Positions 14,429 to 20,901 of a stretch of DNA of 22,786 nt are shown piece after piece (within the stretch, counting starts at the first letter, position 1; each line of letters begins with the position of its first letter). The stretch lies in NCBI GenBank assembly GCA_002502365.1, contig DAOJ01000067.1, forward strand, positions 1-22,786, given 5' to 3'. The translations under genes and the position numbers were made by a program. Origin of the DNA: Euryarchaeota archaeon UBA106 (lineage in GTDB: Archaea; Thermoplasmatota; Poseidoniia; Poseidoniales; Thalassarchaeaceae). Under the pieces are notes generated by a model. It saw only the letters and a program-made list of their open reading frames with translations, was not told the DNA's origin and made no database searches.

Positions 14429-15267
14429 CCTGCGAATTCAAACGCTTCCTGAAGCATTTCCTCGAGGCTAATCTGAGGTGTAAATCCAAATCTCATCTCA
14501 AGGTCACGAGCGTCCACTATTCCAAACACTTCTTGTGAATCATCTTGACCGAATTCTGATTCGCAGCCAGTCTTTTGATTGTAAATTGCGGCTAGGTCAC
14601 TCATGGTGATTGCCTTACCCGATCCAACTGCAATGCTTTCTCTAGTGGGAGGAGGGCTTTCTAAAACGGCTCCAATAATCGAAACCAAATCGTGTACGTG
14701 AACGAAGTCTTTGACGTCAGAACCATCTCCTGGAATGTTTACCCAACCCATCATGCACTCCATTGCCCATTGATGTAGTAATCCATTTGCTTCAGAACCG
14801 TCTAAGAGAACTCCTTGAACGTTTGAGGCCCGAATAATGCTCACTGGTCTCTCCGCTTGGGCTCTCTCGAGTGCCATTTCTTCCATCCATAACTGACCCT
14901 CTGCCGCAGTGTCTCTTGGGGCTAGGGTTGAATCATACCCGTAGTATGGGCCATCAGGTTCCCATTGGGGGTGGACTCTTAGGGTTCCGACGATTATCAA
15001 ATGTAATTCTCCGTGCCTATCTACAGCGTCTAAAATAGGCCTTGACTGTTCCCGCATCCGGAGCAAAGTTTCCCTATCATTTCTGCCAAATGTAGAATCA
15101 GATGGCTTTGAGTTGATGTGAATGATTGCAGTGCATGAGGTTAGCAGTGCATCGAGAATCATCGAGTCTTCCATAGCCTCGGTGGGGATCTCAACAGCAG
15201 CGTCTCCTAGCATGTCCATTATGTATGGAGCAACAAAGTGATCTGGGGCGCTGACTGCTACCTTCAC
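14422..15267 (-). CDS. Degenerate NAD-dependent epimerase/dehydratase-like (SDR) protein
   Basis: A 281-residue extended-SDR-like protein. The fold can be followed through CTAIIHINSKP, LHLIIVGTLRVHP, PVSIIRASNVQGVLLDGSE, the VKDFVHVHDLVSIIGAVLE block and SIAVGSGKAITMSDLAAIYN. These match the substrate-domain half of NAD-dependent epimerases. Two catalytic hallmarks are missing. The N-terminal GxxGxxG loop is replaced by VSAPDHFVAPYIMDML. The YxxxK pair, expected in the PRDTAAEGQLWMEE segment (117-130), appears as Ala and Gln. It therefore probably binds a ligand or partner rather than acting as a standard oxidoreductase, or uses altered chemistry. It overlaps the EF-hand gene tail to tail and diverges from gcvPA. 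Confidence 0.8.
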   Translation of the reverse strand: MKVAVSAPDHFVAPYIMDMLGDAAVEIPTEAMEDSMILDALLTSCTAIIHINSKPSDSTFGRNDRETLLRMREQSRPILDAVDRHGELHLIIVGTLRVHPQWEPDGPYYGYDSTLAPRDTAAEGQLWMEEMALERAQAERPVSIIRASNVQGVLLDGSEANGLLHQWAMECMMGWVNIPGDGSDVKDFVHVHDLVSIIGAVLESPPPTRESIAVGSGKAITMSDLAAIYNQKTGCESEFGQDDSQEVFGIVDARDLEMRFGFTPQISLEEMLQEAFEFAGH

Positions 15268-15320
15268 TGTACCACTGATATGCGTCCTTGTCTTTTGACC
15301 TAAGAGTGTGTCGGTATTCA

Positions 15321-15353
15321 GTGTTTGAATTCTACAACGAACTATTGAAGCAC
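15321..15353. promoter_or_regulatory. Imperfect dyad upstream of gcvPA
   Basis: GTGTTTGAAT (15321-15330) and ATTGAAGCAC (15344-15353) match as reverse complements at eight of ten positions, with a 13-base spacer, about 47 bases before the gcvPA ATG. The half-site GTG...AAT loosely recalls the gcvT dyad. Weak evidence; it could be chance. Confidence 0.25.
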
Positions 15354-15386
15354 CACCCGCATTTCAGCACCACTGCCCTAGGGTAA

Positions 15387-15392
15387 GAGGTG
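15387..15392 (+). promoter_or_regulatory. Ribosome binding site of gcvPA
   Basis: GAGGTG ends seven bases before the ATG at 15400 and supports that start. Confidence 0.6.
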
Positions 15393-15399
15393 TGCGTTC

Positions 15400-16767
15400 A
15401 TGGACCAGTTGCCAAATCTTGGAAGAGAGCAAGAAATGCTTCAATCAATGGGTTTGAAATCGATGGATGACTTGTTTTCAGATATACCTGAAGATGTCCG
15501 AAGAACAGATTCACTTCCTCTTCGCGGCCCTCAATCCGAAGAAGAAATATGGGCCGACGCCCAACATCTATTGGGGGTTAATATCGACTTAGATTCAAGA
15601 CCGTCTTTCCTATCTGCCGGGTTATCTAGAAATTTTGTTCCAACTATGGTTCCTATGTTAGCAACACGTGGTGAATTTCTTACTTCATACACGCCCTATC
15701 AGCCAGAGGTTAGCCAAGGAATGTTGCAAGCAATGTGGGAATTCCAAACTATGGTCTCAGAGCTGGTAGGCTTACCTGTATCCAACGTCTCAATGTACGA
15801 TGCTAGTACAGCCGCTGCGGAGGCAATTACCTGTGCGGTGCGAGTAAAAGGGCGTAAGGCTACACAAAAAGGAGTTGTATATGTCTCTCAATTTGTTCCT
15901 CCACATCGAATGTCTGTAATAGAAAATTATACCCAAGGTGTAGGTATTGAATTACGTACACTAGAGCATGGTATGGATGGTAGAGTAAATCTCGAATCCG
16001 CAACAGAAGCCCAAGGTGCTTGTGCGGTCTATGTCGAGCAACCAAATGCATTCGGAGAATTAGATGAGGGAATTTCTCAATTGAAGGAGATAATCGGCGA
16101 AAATACCGCTTTGATTGTCGGGGTTGATGCTGTATCCTTGGGAATTGTCGAAGCACCAGGTAATTATGGCGCTGATATTGTTGTGGGGGAAGGCCAGCCA
16201 TTTGGTATCGGTCCAACGGCAGGAGGGCCGATTTACGGCTTGTTTGCCTGCAAGAAAGATTTCCTGCGACTAATGCCTGGAAGAATTGTCGGAAAAACTC
16301 TCGATGAAGATGGAAAAGATGCTTTCACTCTTACTCTATCTACTAGAGAGCAACATATACGGCGCCATAGGGCAACATCAAACATTTGCTCCAATGAAAC
16401 ACTCATTGCGCTAATGGGCGCTATGCATATGGCATTACTAGGTCCAGAAGGTTTGCAGAAACTAGCACTGCGAGTTGCGGCTACAACCGAGGTGACAAAA
16501 CAAGCGGTTACTGGAATACCTGGGGTAGAATTAGTCGATCCTGATACACCAAATTTCAGAGAATTTGCTGTCAAATTACCCGGTAATGCAGCAGATGCGG
16601 TCGCATACATGGATTCCGTTGGAGTTCTTGGTGGATTTCCTATGGGCGATTGGTGGGAGTCAATGTCTTCCTGTTTATTGATAGGGTGTGATGAGAGGAC
16701 AACCAAATCGGATATTGACGCCCTAGTGTCATCTCTTTCAGAATGGGTTGAGGAGGTGTCTGCTTGA
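15400..16767 (+). CDS. gcvPA: Glycine dehydrogenase (decarboxylating) subunit 1
   Basis: A 455-residue N-terminal half of split P protein, as in archaea and many bacteria. With subunit 2 it decarboxylates glycine and passes the aminomethyl group to H protein. Family blocks are PSFLSAGLSRNFVPTMVPML, EFLTSYTPYQPEVSQGMLQA, ELVGLPVSNVSMYDASTAAA, CAVYVEQPNAFGELDE, FGIGPTAGGPIYGLFACKKD and RHRATSNICSNETLIALMGA. The PLP lysine is in the other subunit, as expected. ATG 15400 has GAGGTG seven bases upstream. The stop overlaps the gcvPB start (TTGA), so the two halves are translationally coupled and probably made in equal amounts. No glycine-riboswitch-like leader was recognised in the 132-base upstream gap. 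Confidence 0.96.
   Translation: MDQLPNLGREQEMLQSMGLKSMDDLFSDIPEDVRRTDSLPLRGPQSEEEIWADAQHLLGVNIDLDSRPSFLSAGLSRNFVPTMVPMLATRGEFLTSYTPYQPEVSQGMLQAMWEFQTMVSELVGLPVSNVSMYDASTAAAEAITCAVRVKGRKATQKGVVYVSQFVPPHRMSVIENYTQGVGIELRTLEHGMDGRVNLESATEAQGACAVYVEQPNAFGELDEGISQLKEIIGENTALIVGVDAVSLGIVEAPGNYGADIVVGEGQPFGIGPTAGGPIYGLFACKKDFLRLMPGRIVGKTLDEDGKDAFTLTLSTREQHIRRHRATSNICSNETLIALMGAMHMALLGPEGLQKLALRVAATTEVTKQAVTGIPGVELVDPDTPNFREFAVKLPGNAADAVAYMDSVGVLGGFPMGDWWESMSSCLLIGCDERTTKSDIDALVSSLSEWVEEVSA
16751..16758 (+). promoter_or_regulatory. Shine-Dalgarno that fixes the TTG start of gcvPB
   Basis: AGGAGGTG, inside the end of gcvPA, ends five bases before the TTG at 16764. Its strength compensates for the weak start codon. 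Confidence 0.75.
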
Positions 16768-18257
16768 GCGATATTTTCCAGTTCAACGGTGCTGAAGGTT
16801 CTGGTTGGGCGCAACCAGAACCAATCATTGATGATTCCTTGAATACGATTCCAGCATCGCTCAGAAGGGCGAATCTTCCCCGTTGGCCACGAGCTAGTGA
16901 GCCTGAATTAGTCAGACACTACACCCTATTGTCCCAACGTAATTTTGGCATTGACACGGGATTCTATCCTCTCGGCTCATGCACAATGAAACATAATCCC
17001 CGAATTAACGAGAGAATTGTTCAGTTACCGGGTATAGATAGGGTTCATCCTTTACAACCGGAACATCAAATCCAAGGTTTACTTTCTATCTATTTCGAAA
17101 TGCAAGAAATGCTGGAAATCTGTGCTGGTATGGATCAAGTGACACTCCAGCCAGTTGCGGGAGCCCAGGGTGAATTCACTGCGATTCGTTGTATTCAAGA
17201 ATATCACCGTTCAAACGGCGACCATCAAAGAGACAAAGTAATCGTTCCAGATTCTGCGCATGGAACAAATCCTGCATCTGCGGCAATGTGCGGCTATGAA
17301 ATCGTCGAGATTCCAAGTGGTGATGATGGACGTTTAGATCTTGAAGCATTGAGGGCAGCTGTAGGTGAAGACACAGCGGCAATGATGATTACAAATCCTA
17401 GCACACTCGGAATTTTTGAACCTGAGATAGCCAAAGCAGCAGAAATTGTTCATACTGCTGGAGGACAAATGTACTACGATGGGGCCAACTTCAATGCTAT
17501 TTTGGGTAAAACGGATCCGGGTAGAATGGGATTCGATGCTGTTCATTACAACCTACACAAAACCTTCAGTCAACCTCATGGTGGTGGCGGGCCCGGAAGC
17601 GGACCTATTGGAGTCAAAGAACATCTTGCAGAGTTCTTACCATCTCCTATCGCAGATAGAGAAGTGGCCGAAGATGGGGGAGTTACCGGAGATGGTTATC
17701 GATATTTCTGGAGAACACCAGACAGTACTATCGGCAAGGTTCAGCAATGGCACGGAAATGCCGGTGCGGTGGTACGAGCATGGGCATATTATCGCCGTTA
17801 TGGTAAGGAATTAGAATTGATGAGTGAGCATGCCGTACTAAACGCAAATTATCTCCGTTATCAAATCATGAATGCGAATTCAGACAAAAGAGATGCAATT
17901 CACTGCATGCCAATAGACGGGGCTCCCGCGGAAGTGGTAAAACACGAATTTACTCTAAGTATGCAGCCTCTGAAGGAGACTACTGGAGTCACTGGAAAAG
18001 ACGTTGCAAAACGTCTGCTTGACTATGGTTACATGTCACCTACACTATATTTCCCAATGATTGTACCAGAATGTTTGATGATAGAACCTACTGAAACTGA
18101 AAGCCGTGAAGTTTTGGATAAGTTCGCTGAAGATTTCCTGACAATTCTTTCTGAAGATCCTGAGTTAGTACAAACAGCACCTCATGATACTGATGTCAGA
18201 CGTGTAGACGAAGTTCTTGCAGCTAGAAGTCTAGTTTTGCGAAAGGAATTCGACTAA
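16764..18257 (+). CDS. gcvPB: Glycine dehydrogenase (decarboxylating) subunit 2
   Basis: A 497-residue PLP-bearing half of P protein. The PLP lysine is Lys266 in HYNLHKTFSQPHGGGGPGSG, the strictly conserved glycine-rich block of the family. Other blocks are GFYPLGSCTMKHNPRINE, QPVAGAQGEFTAIRCIQEYH, PDSAHGTNPASAAMCGYE, MMITNPSTLGIFEPEI and a C-terminal MSPTLYFPMIVPECLMIEPT. The start is TTG, overlapping the gcvPA stop as TTGA, supported by AGGAGGTG five bases upstream. The pair is complete, so the decarboxylating step is encoded here, with gcvT 3 kb upstream. H protein and a lipoamide dehydrogenase must be elsewhere. Confidence 0.97.
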   Translation: MSDIFQFNGAEGSGWAQPEPIIDDSLNTIPASLRRANLPRWPRASEPELVRHYTLLSQRNFGIDTGFYPLGSCTMKHNPRINERIVQLPGIDRVHPLQPEHQIQGLLSIYFEMQEMLEICAGMDQVTLQPVAGAQGEFTAIRCIQEYHRSNGDHQRDKVIVPDSAHGTNPASAAMCGYEIVEIPSGDDGRLDLEALRAAVGEDTAAMMITNPSTLGIFEPEIAKAAEIVHTAGGQMYYDGANFNAILGKTDPGRMGFDAVHYNLHKTFSQPHGGGGPGSGPIGVKEHLAEFLPSPIADREVAEDGGVTGDGYRYFWRTPDSTIGKVQQWHGNAGAVVRAWAYYRRYGKELELMSEHAVLNANYLRYQIMNANSDKRDAIHCMPIDGAPAEVVKHEFTLSMQPLKETTGVTGKDVAKRLLDYGYMSPTLYFPMIVPECLMIEPTETESREVLDKFAEDFLTILSEDPELVQTAPHDTDVRRVDEVLAARSLVLRKEFD

Positions 18258-18269
18258 AATTTGACTCTC

Positions 18270-18275
18270 TTTTTT
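18270..18275 (+). terminator. Possible oligo-T terminator after gcvPB
   Basis: A run of six T on the plus strand, 12 bases after the gcvPB stop and before the ATG preferred for the next gene. Archaeal polymerase can stop at such runs. No hairpin is needed or seen, so confidence is low. Confidence 0.3.
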
Positions 18276-18311
18276 CGGGCTAACCAAATATACGATTCAT
18301 GTCGGGTTAGC

Positions 18312-19169
18312 ATGCAGGCCGCAGGCGACTCGGATTTGCTAATGGGTTCGCCGAACTGGTTCCCAAACTCCGAAAAGGCTCCATTACATATCACAGGGGA
18401 GGTGAATCCTGGGGAAAATTGGGATACTATTTCGAAATCATCATCGCGAAGAGGTTGGGCTAGACAGAGGTTGCAACCTGTAGGCCAGAAAGTCCTCTAT
18501 CCCACTGCTTGGGCTCCATTTTTCCTCGTTGCCTCTGCGGTTCCATTGGCATTTCCAGGGAGGACTCCAGATGACCAAACTGTGGCAACTATACTATTCC
18601 TAGCCAGTTGGTTATTATTGACTCCAATCATCAATCAAAAAGATGGTTTACCCAACAGATTTCCTAGTTTTCCATCTAAATTTCATCCATTTGATATTAC
18701 ATTCATAGTTTTAGGAGTCTTAGTTTTCCCTCTTCATATTTTCATAGACAGTAGAATTGGTTGGTTTTCATTCCTATTTTTTTGTATTGCACATTACAAA
18801 ACAATACAGAACATAGTCTCTGCCGCTAATCGGAATTCGGCAAGGTGGCTATTGCCAATAGAAGTGGAAGATTACTCTGAAGATATTTTATCCAAAGGAT
18901 GGAGGAGTATTTCGAAACGTCATAAAAACGGACCTTTGGCAATTTGGGAAGGCGATTTACCAAATTACACAGCAGACATAGTTGGTGTAACTCGTGGAGA
19001 GGTTAGTTTTGTTGCATTTAATTTGAAACATAAAAGTGGAATTTTACATGACCCATTCTCGAATTGCTTTACCGAAAATCAGCAGTTTCATACTCTATTA
19101 GAAAATCCACCAACTAAAATTTCAGGTGAGATTTGGCCCGAACATTATTTTCCGAATGAAGAGGAATGA
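18312..19169 (+). CDS. Membrane protein of unknown family
   Basis: A 285-residue protein that I do not recognise. A hydrophilic N-terminal segment of about 75 residues with basic stretches precedes a block of three to four hydrophobic helices (AWAPFFLVASAVPLAF; TILFLASWLLLTPII; FDITFIVLGVLVFPLHIFI; GWFSFLFFCIAHY). A soluble C-terminal domain of about 110 residues follows, with VEDYSEDILSKGWRSISKRH and DIVGVTRGEVSFVAFNLKHK. ATG 18312 is preferred; the frame extends to a TTG at 18261, but that region includes an oligo-T run and has no ribosome site. It sits between gcvPB (54 bases) and purE (60 bases), on the same strand, without clear functional linkage to either. Confidence 0.65.
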   Translation: MQAAGDSDLLMGSPNWFPNSEKAPLHITGEVNPGENWDTISKSSSRRGWARQRLQPVGQKVLYPTAWAPFFLVASAVPLAFPGRTPDDQTVATILFLASWLLLTPIINQKDGLPNRFPSFPSKFHPFDITFIVLGVLVFPLHIFIDSRIGWFSFLFFCIAHYKTIQNIVSAANRNSARWLLPIEVEDYSEDILSKGWRSISKRHKNGPLAIWEGDLPNYTADIVGVTRGEVSFVAFNLKHKSGILHDPFSNCFTENQQFHTLLENPPTKISGEIWPEHYFPNEEE

Positions 19170-19229
19170 GAAATAATCGTGAGCGATTTCATTCGGCAGG
19201 CATTTTAACCGACCGTTACGCGAGGTGTC

Positions 19230-19703
19230 ATGGACATCTGTGTTGTTCTCGGTTCCAAATCTGATATGCCAATTGCTGAGAAATGTAGAGGTGTACTCGA
19301 AAAGTTTGACGTTAGTTATCAAATTAGAGTCGCTTCTGCACATCGAGCCCCAAAATATCTCGAAGGAATAATCGAAAAAGCGGAATCTGACGGTTGCAAG
19401 GTTTTCATTGGGATGGCTGGAGTAGCGGCGGCTTTACCAGGCGTAATCGCCTCAATGACAACGAAGCCAGTAATTGGAGTCCCTGTTGGAGGTAAGGTTC
19501 CTCTAGACTCATTACTTTCCATTGTTCAAATGCCACCAGGGATGCCAGTAGCTACAGTTGGCGTAGATAGGGGCGACAATGCTGGGGCACTAGCAGTACA
19601 GATTCTAGCAAGTTCCAATGATTCACTAGCTGCTGCTTATTCTGACTACAGATCCGCGATGACTGCGAAAGTAATCTCAGATGATGAGTCGATTCAGGGG
19701 TGA
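19230..19703 (+). CDS. purE: PurE: N5-carboxyaminoimidazole ribonucleotide mutase
   Basis: A 157-residue PurE, which acts in de novo purine synthesis to make 4-carboxyaminoimidazole ribonucleotide. The N-terminal VVLGSKSDMPIAEKC and the SAHRAPKYL active-site block (with the catalytic His) are present. So are MAGVAAALPGVIASMTTKPV, GVPVGGKVPLDSLLSIVQMP and GDNAGALAVQIL. The LDSLLSIVQMPPGMPVA block is closer to class I (mutase) than to class II AIR carboxylases. GAGGTG lies two bases before the ATG. No purK is next to it. The stop overlaps the GTG of the following guaAb gene by four bases, joining two purine genes into one operon. Confidence 0.94.
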   Translation: MDICVVLGSKSDMPIAEKCRGVLEKFDVSYQIRVASAHRAPKYLEGIIEKAESDGCKVFIGMAGVAAALPGVIASMTTKPVIGVPVGGKVPLDSLLSIVQMPPGMPVATVGVDRGDNAGALAVQILASSNDSLAAAYSDYRSAMTAKVISDDESIQG

Positions 19704-20656
19704 AGTCATTGATGAATACCCAGATGCTAGTCGATGAGGCTATCGAGGCACTGGAGTCACAGATTGATGACACAGCAATTATTGCTTGCTCAGGAGGCAT
19801 TGACAGCACCGTGGCTGCTGTTCTCGCGCACCGTGCTGTTGGAAGTTTACTGCACTGTGTTTACGTCGATACCGGATTTATGCGCAAGGGAGAGACAGAA
19901 GAAGTTCGTGAAATGTTTATGGAAATGGGTATTGCTCTACAAGTAGTAGATGCATCTGAGCGTTTTTTTAGCAACCTCGAAGGAGTCACTGACCCTGAAG
20001 AAAAACGTAAGGTGATTGGCGAACAATTCATTCGAGTTTTTGAAGAGGAACAAAGTAAGTGTGGTGCGAAATTCCTCGTACAGGGAACTATCGCTCCAGA
20101 TTGGATTGAATCCGGTGGTGGTGAGCGAGATGTCATCAAAAGCCACCACAACGTAGGTGGATTACCCGAAGATGTTGATATGACAATTGTCGAGCCACTA
20201 CGGGAATTTTACAAAGATGAAGTAAGGCAGATTGCTCGTGAACTTGGAGTAAAATCTAGCGAAAGACAACCGTTCCCCGGGCCTGGTTTAGCGGTAAGAG
20301 TTCTTGGCGATTTAACTCGACCAAGGGTGGAGGCTTGTCGTGAAGCTTGTCACATAGTAGAGACTAGACTGATGGAAGCAGCGGCTGAAGGTAAATGTGA
20401 TCTGCCTTGGCAATACTTCGCCGCATTACTCCCCGTCCGTTCTGTTGGCGTTCACGGTGATGCTCGAGTACATGGAGAAACCGTTGTGGTTCGTGCAGTA
20501 ACTAGTTTGGACGGTATGTCCGCTAGATACTCACCTATACCCCATGAAATACTAGCCGAGATTAGCACTGAAATTACTAATTCTTTGAAAGGCCAGGTGA
20601 ATAGAGTGGTGTATGATATTACTCACAAACCACCCGGTACAATCGAGTGGGAATGA
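19700..20656 (+). CDS. guaAb: GMP synthase ATP-pyrophosphatase subunit (archaeal two-subunit type)
   Basis: A 318-residue subunit B of the split archaeal GMP synthetase. It adenylates XMP and aminates it with ammonia from a separate glutaminase subunit. The PP-loop IIACSGGIDSTVAAVL (residues 27-42) is intact. HCVYVDTGFMRKGE, AKFLVQGTIAPDWIES, ERQPFPGPGLAVRVLGDLTR and the terminal VYDITHKPPGTIEWE are all diagnostic of GuaA C-terminal halves. No glutamine amidotransferase domain precedes it, and no guaAa gene is in the window. The start may be GTG 19700 (GTGA overlap with purE) or ATG 19712. Coupling to purE fits shared purine regulation. Confidence 0.95.
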   Translation: MKSLMNTQMLVDEAIEALESQIDDTAIIACSGGIDSTVAAVLAHRAVGSLLHCVYVDTGFMRKGETEEVREMFMEMGIALQVVDASERFFSNLEGVTDPEEKRKVIGEQFIRVFEEEQSKCGAKFLVQGTIAPDWIESGGGERDVIKSHHNVGGLPEDVDMTIVEPLREFYKDEVRQIARELGVKSSERQPFPGPGLAVRVLGDLTRPRVEACREACHIVETRLMEAAAEGKCDLPWQYFAALLPVRSVGVHGDARVHGETVVVRAVTSLDGMSARYSPIPHEILAEISTEITNSLKGQVNRVVYDITHKPPGTIEWE

Positions 20657-20713
20657 AAGAACATTGCCCGATTTGTTGTGGACTCACTAGCGATTGATTG
20701 ATGAAGGAATGTT

Positions 20714-20728
20714 CCAGCCGCAGGTTGG
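20714..20728 (+). other. Hairpin directly abutting tRNA-Asn
   Basis: CCAGCC-GCA-GGTTGG folds into six pairs (one G-T) with a three-base loop. Its last base is immediately before the first base of the tRNA-Asn acceptor. Seen in sequence; function is inferred. Confidence 0.45.
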
Positions 20729-20804
20729 GCCGACATAGCTTAGTTGGTGGAGCGGCGGACTGTTAATCCGCAGGTCGCAGGTTCGAGTCCTGCTGTCGGC
20801 GCCA
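20729..20804 (+). tRNA. tRNA-Asn (GTT), CCA encoded
   Basis: The acceptor GCCGACA pairs perfectly with TGTCGGC. The anticodon stem is GCGGA/TCCGC with loop CTGTTAA (anticodon GTT), and the T arm is GCAGG-TTCGAGT-CCTGC. The discriminator is G and CCA is encoded at 20802-20804. No intron. The CCA end is one base from the stop codon of the convergent repeat-protein gene. Confidence 0.96.
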
Positions 20805-20805
20805 A

Positions 20806-20901
20806 TCAATCTCTTCTTGCGAAAGCCGCAAGGCTAAGGATAGAAATTGTCGCCAATGCGCCAAAACCAGGCATTAATCCACTTCCACTACCTTCATTGA
20901 G
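20806..20901 (-). other. PGF-CTERM-like C-terminal sorting signal region
   Basis: The last roughly 30 codons encode a Gly/Ser linker, then PGF, then a hydrophobic helix (ALATISILSLAAFA) and a terminal ARRD. This is the three-part layout of PGF-CTERM signals, which archaeosortase A cleaves and replaces with a lipid in known archaea. The archaeosortase itself is not in the window. Confidence 0.7.

Noticed and set aside
15268..15399. Glycine riboswitch before gcvPA
   Set aside because: No glycine-aptamer core or tandem stem pattern could be recognised; only an imperfect dyad and a ribosome site are visible.
16233..16814. Minus-strand frame of 193 codons opposite gcvPA
   Set aside because: Shadow of the well-supported gcvPA gene, with no domain features.
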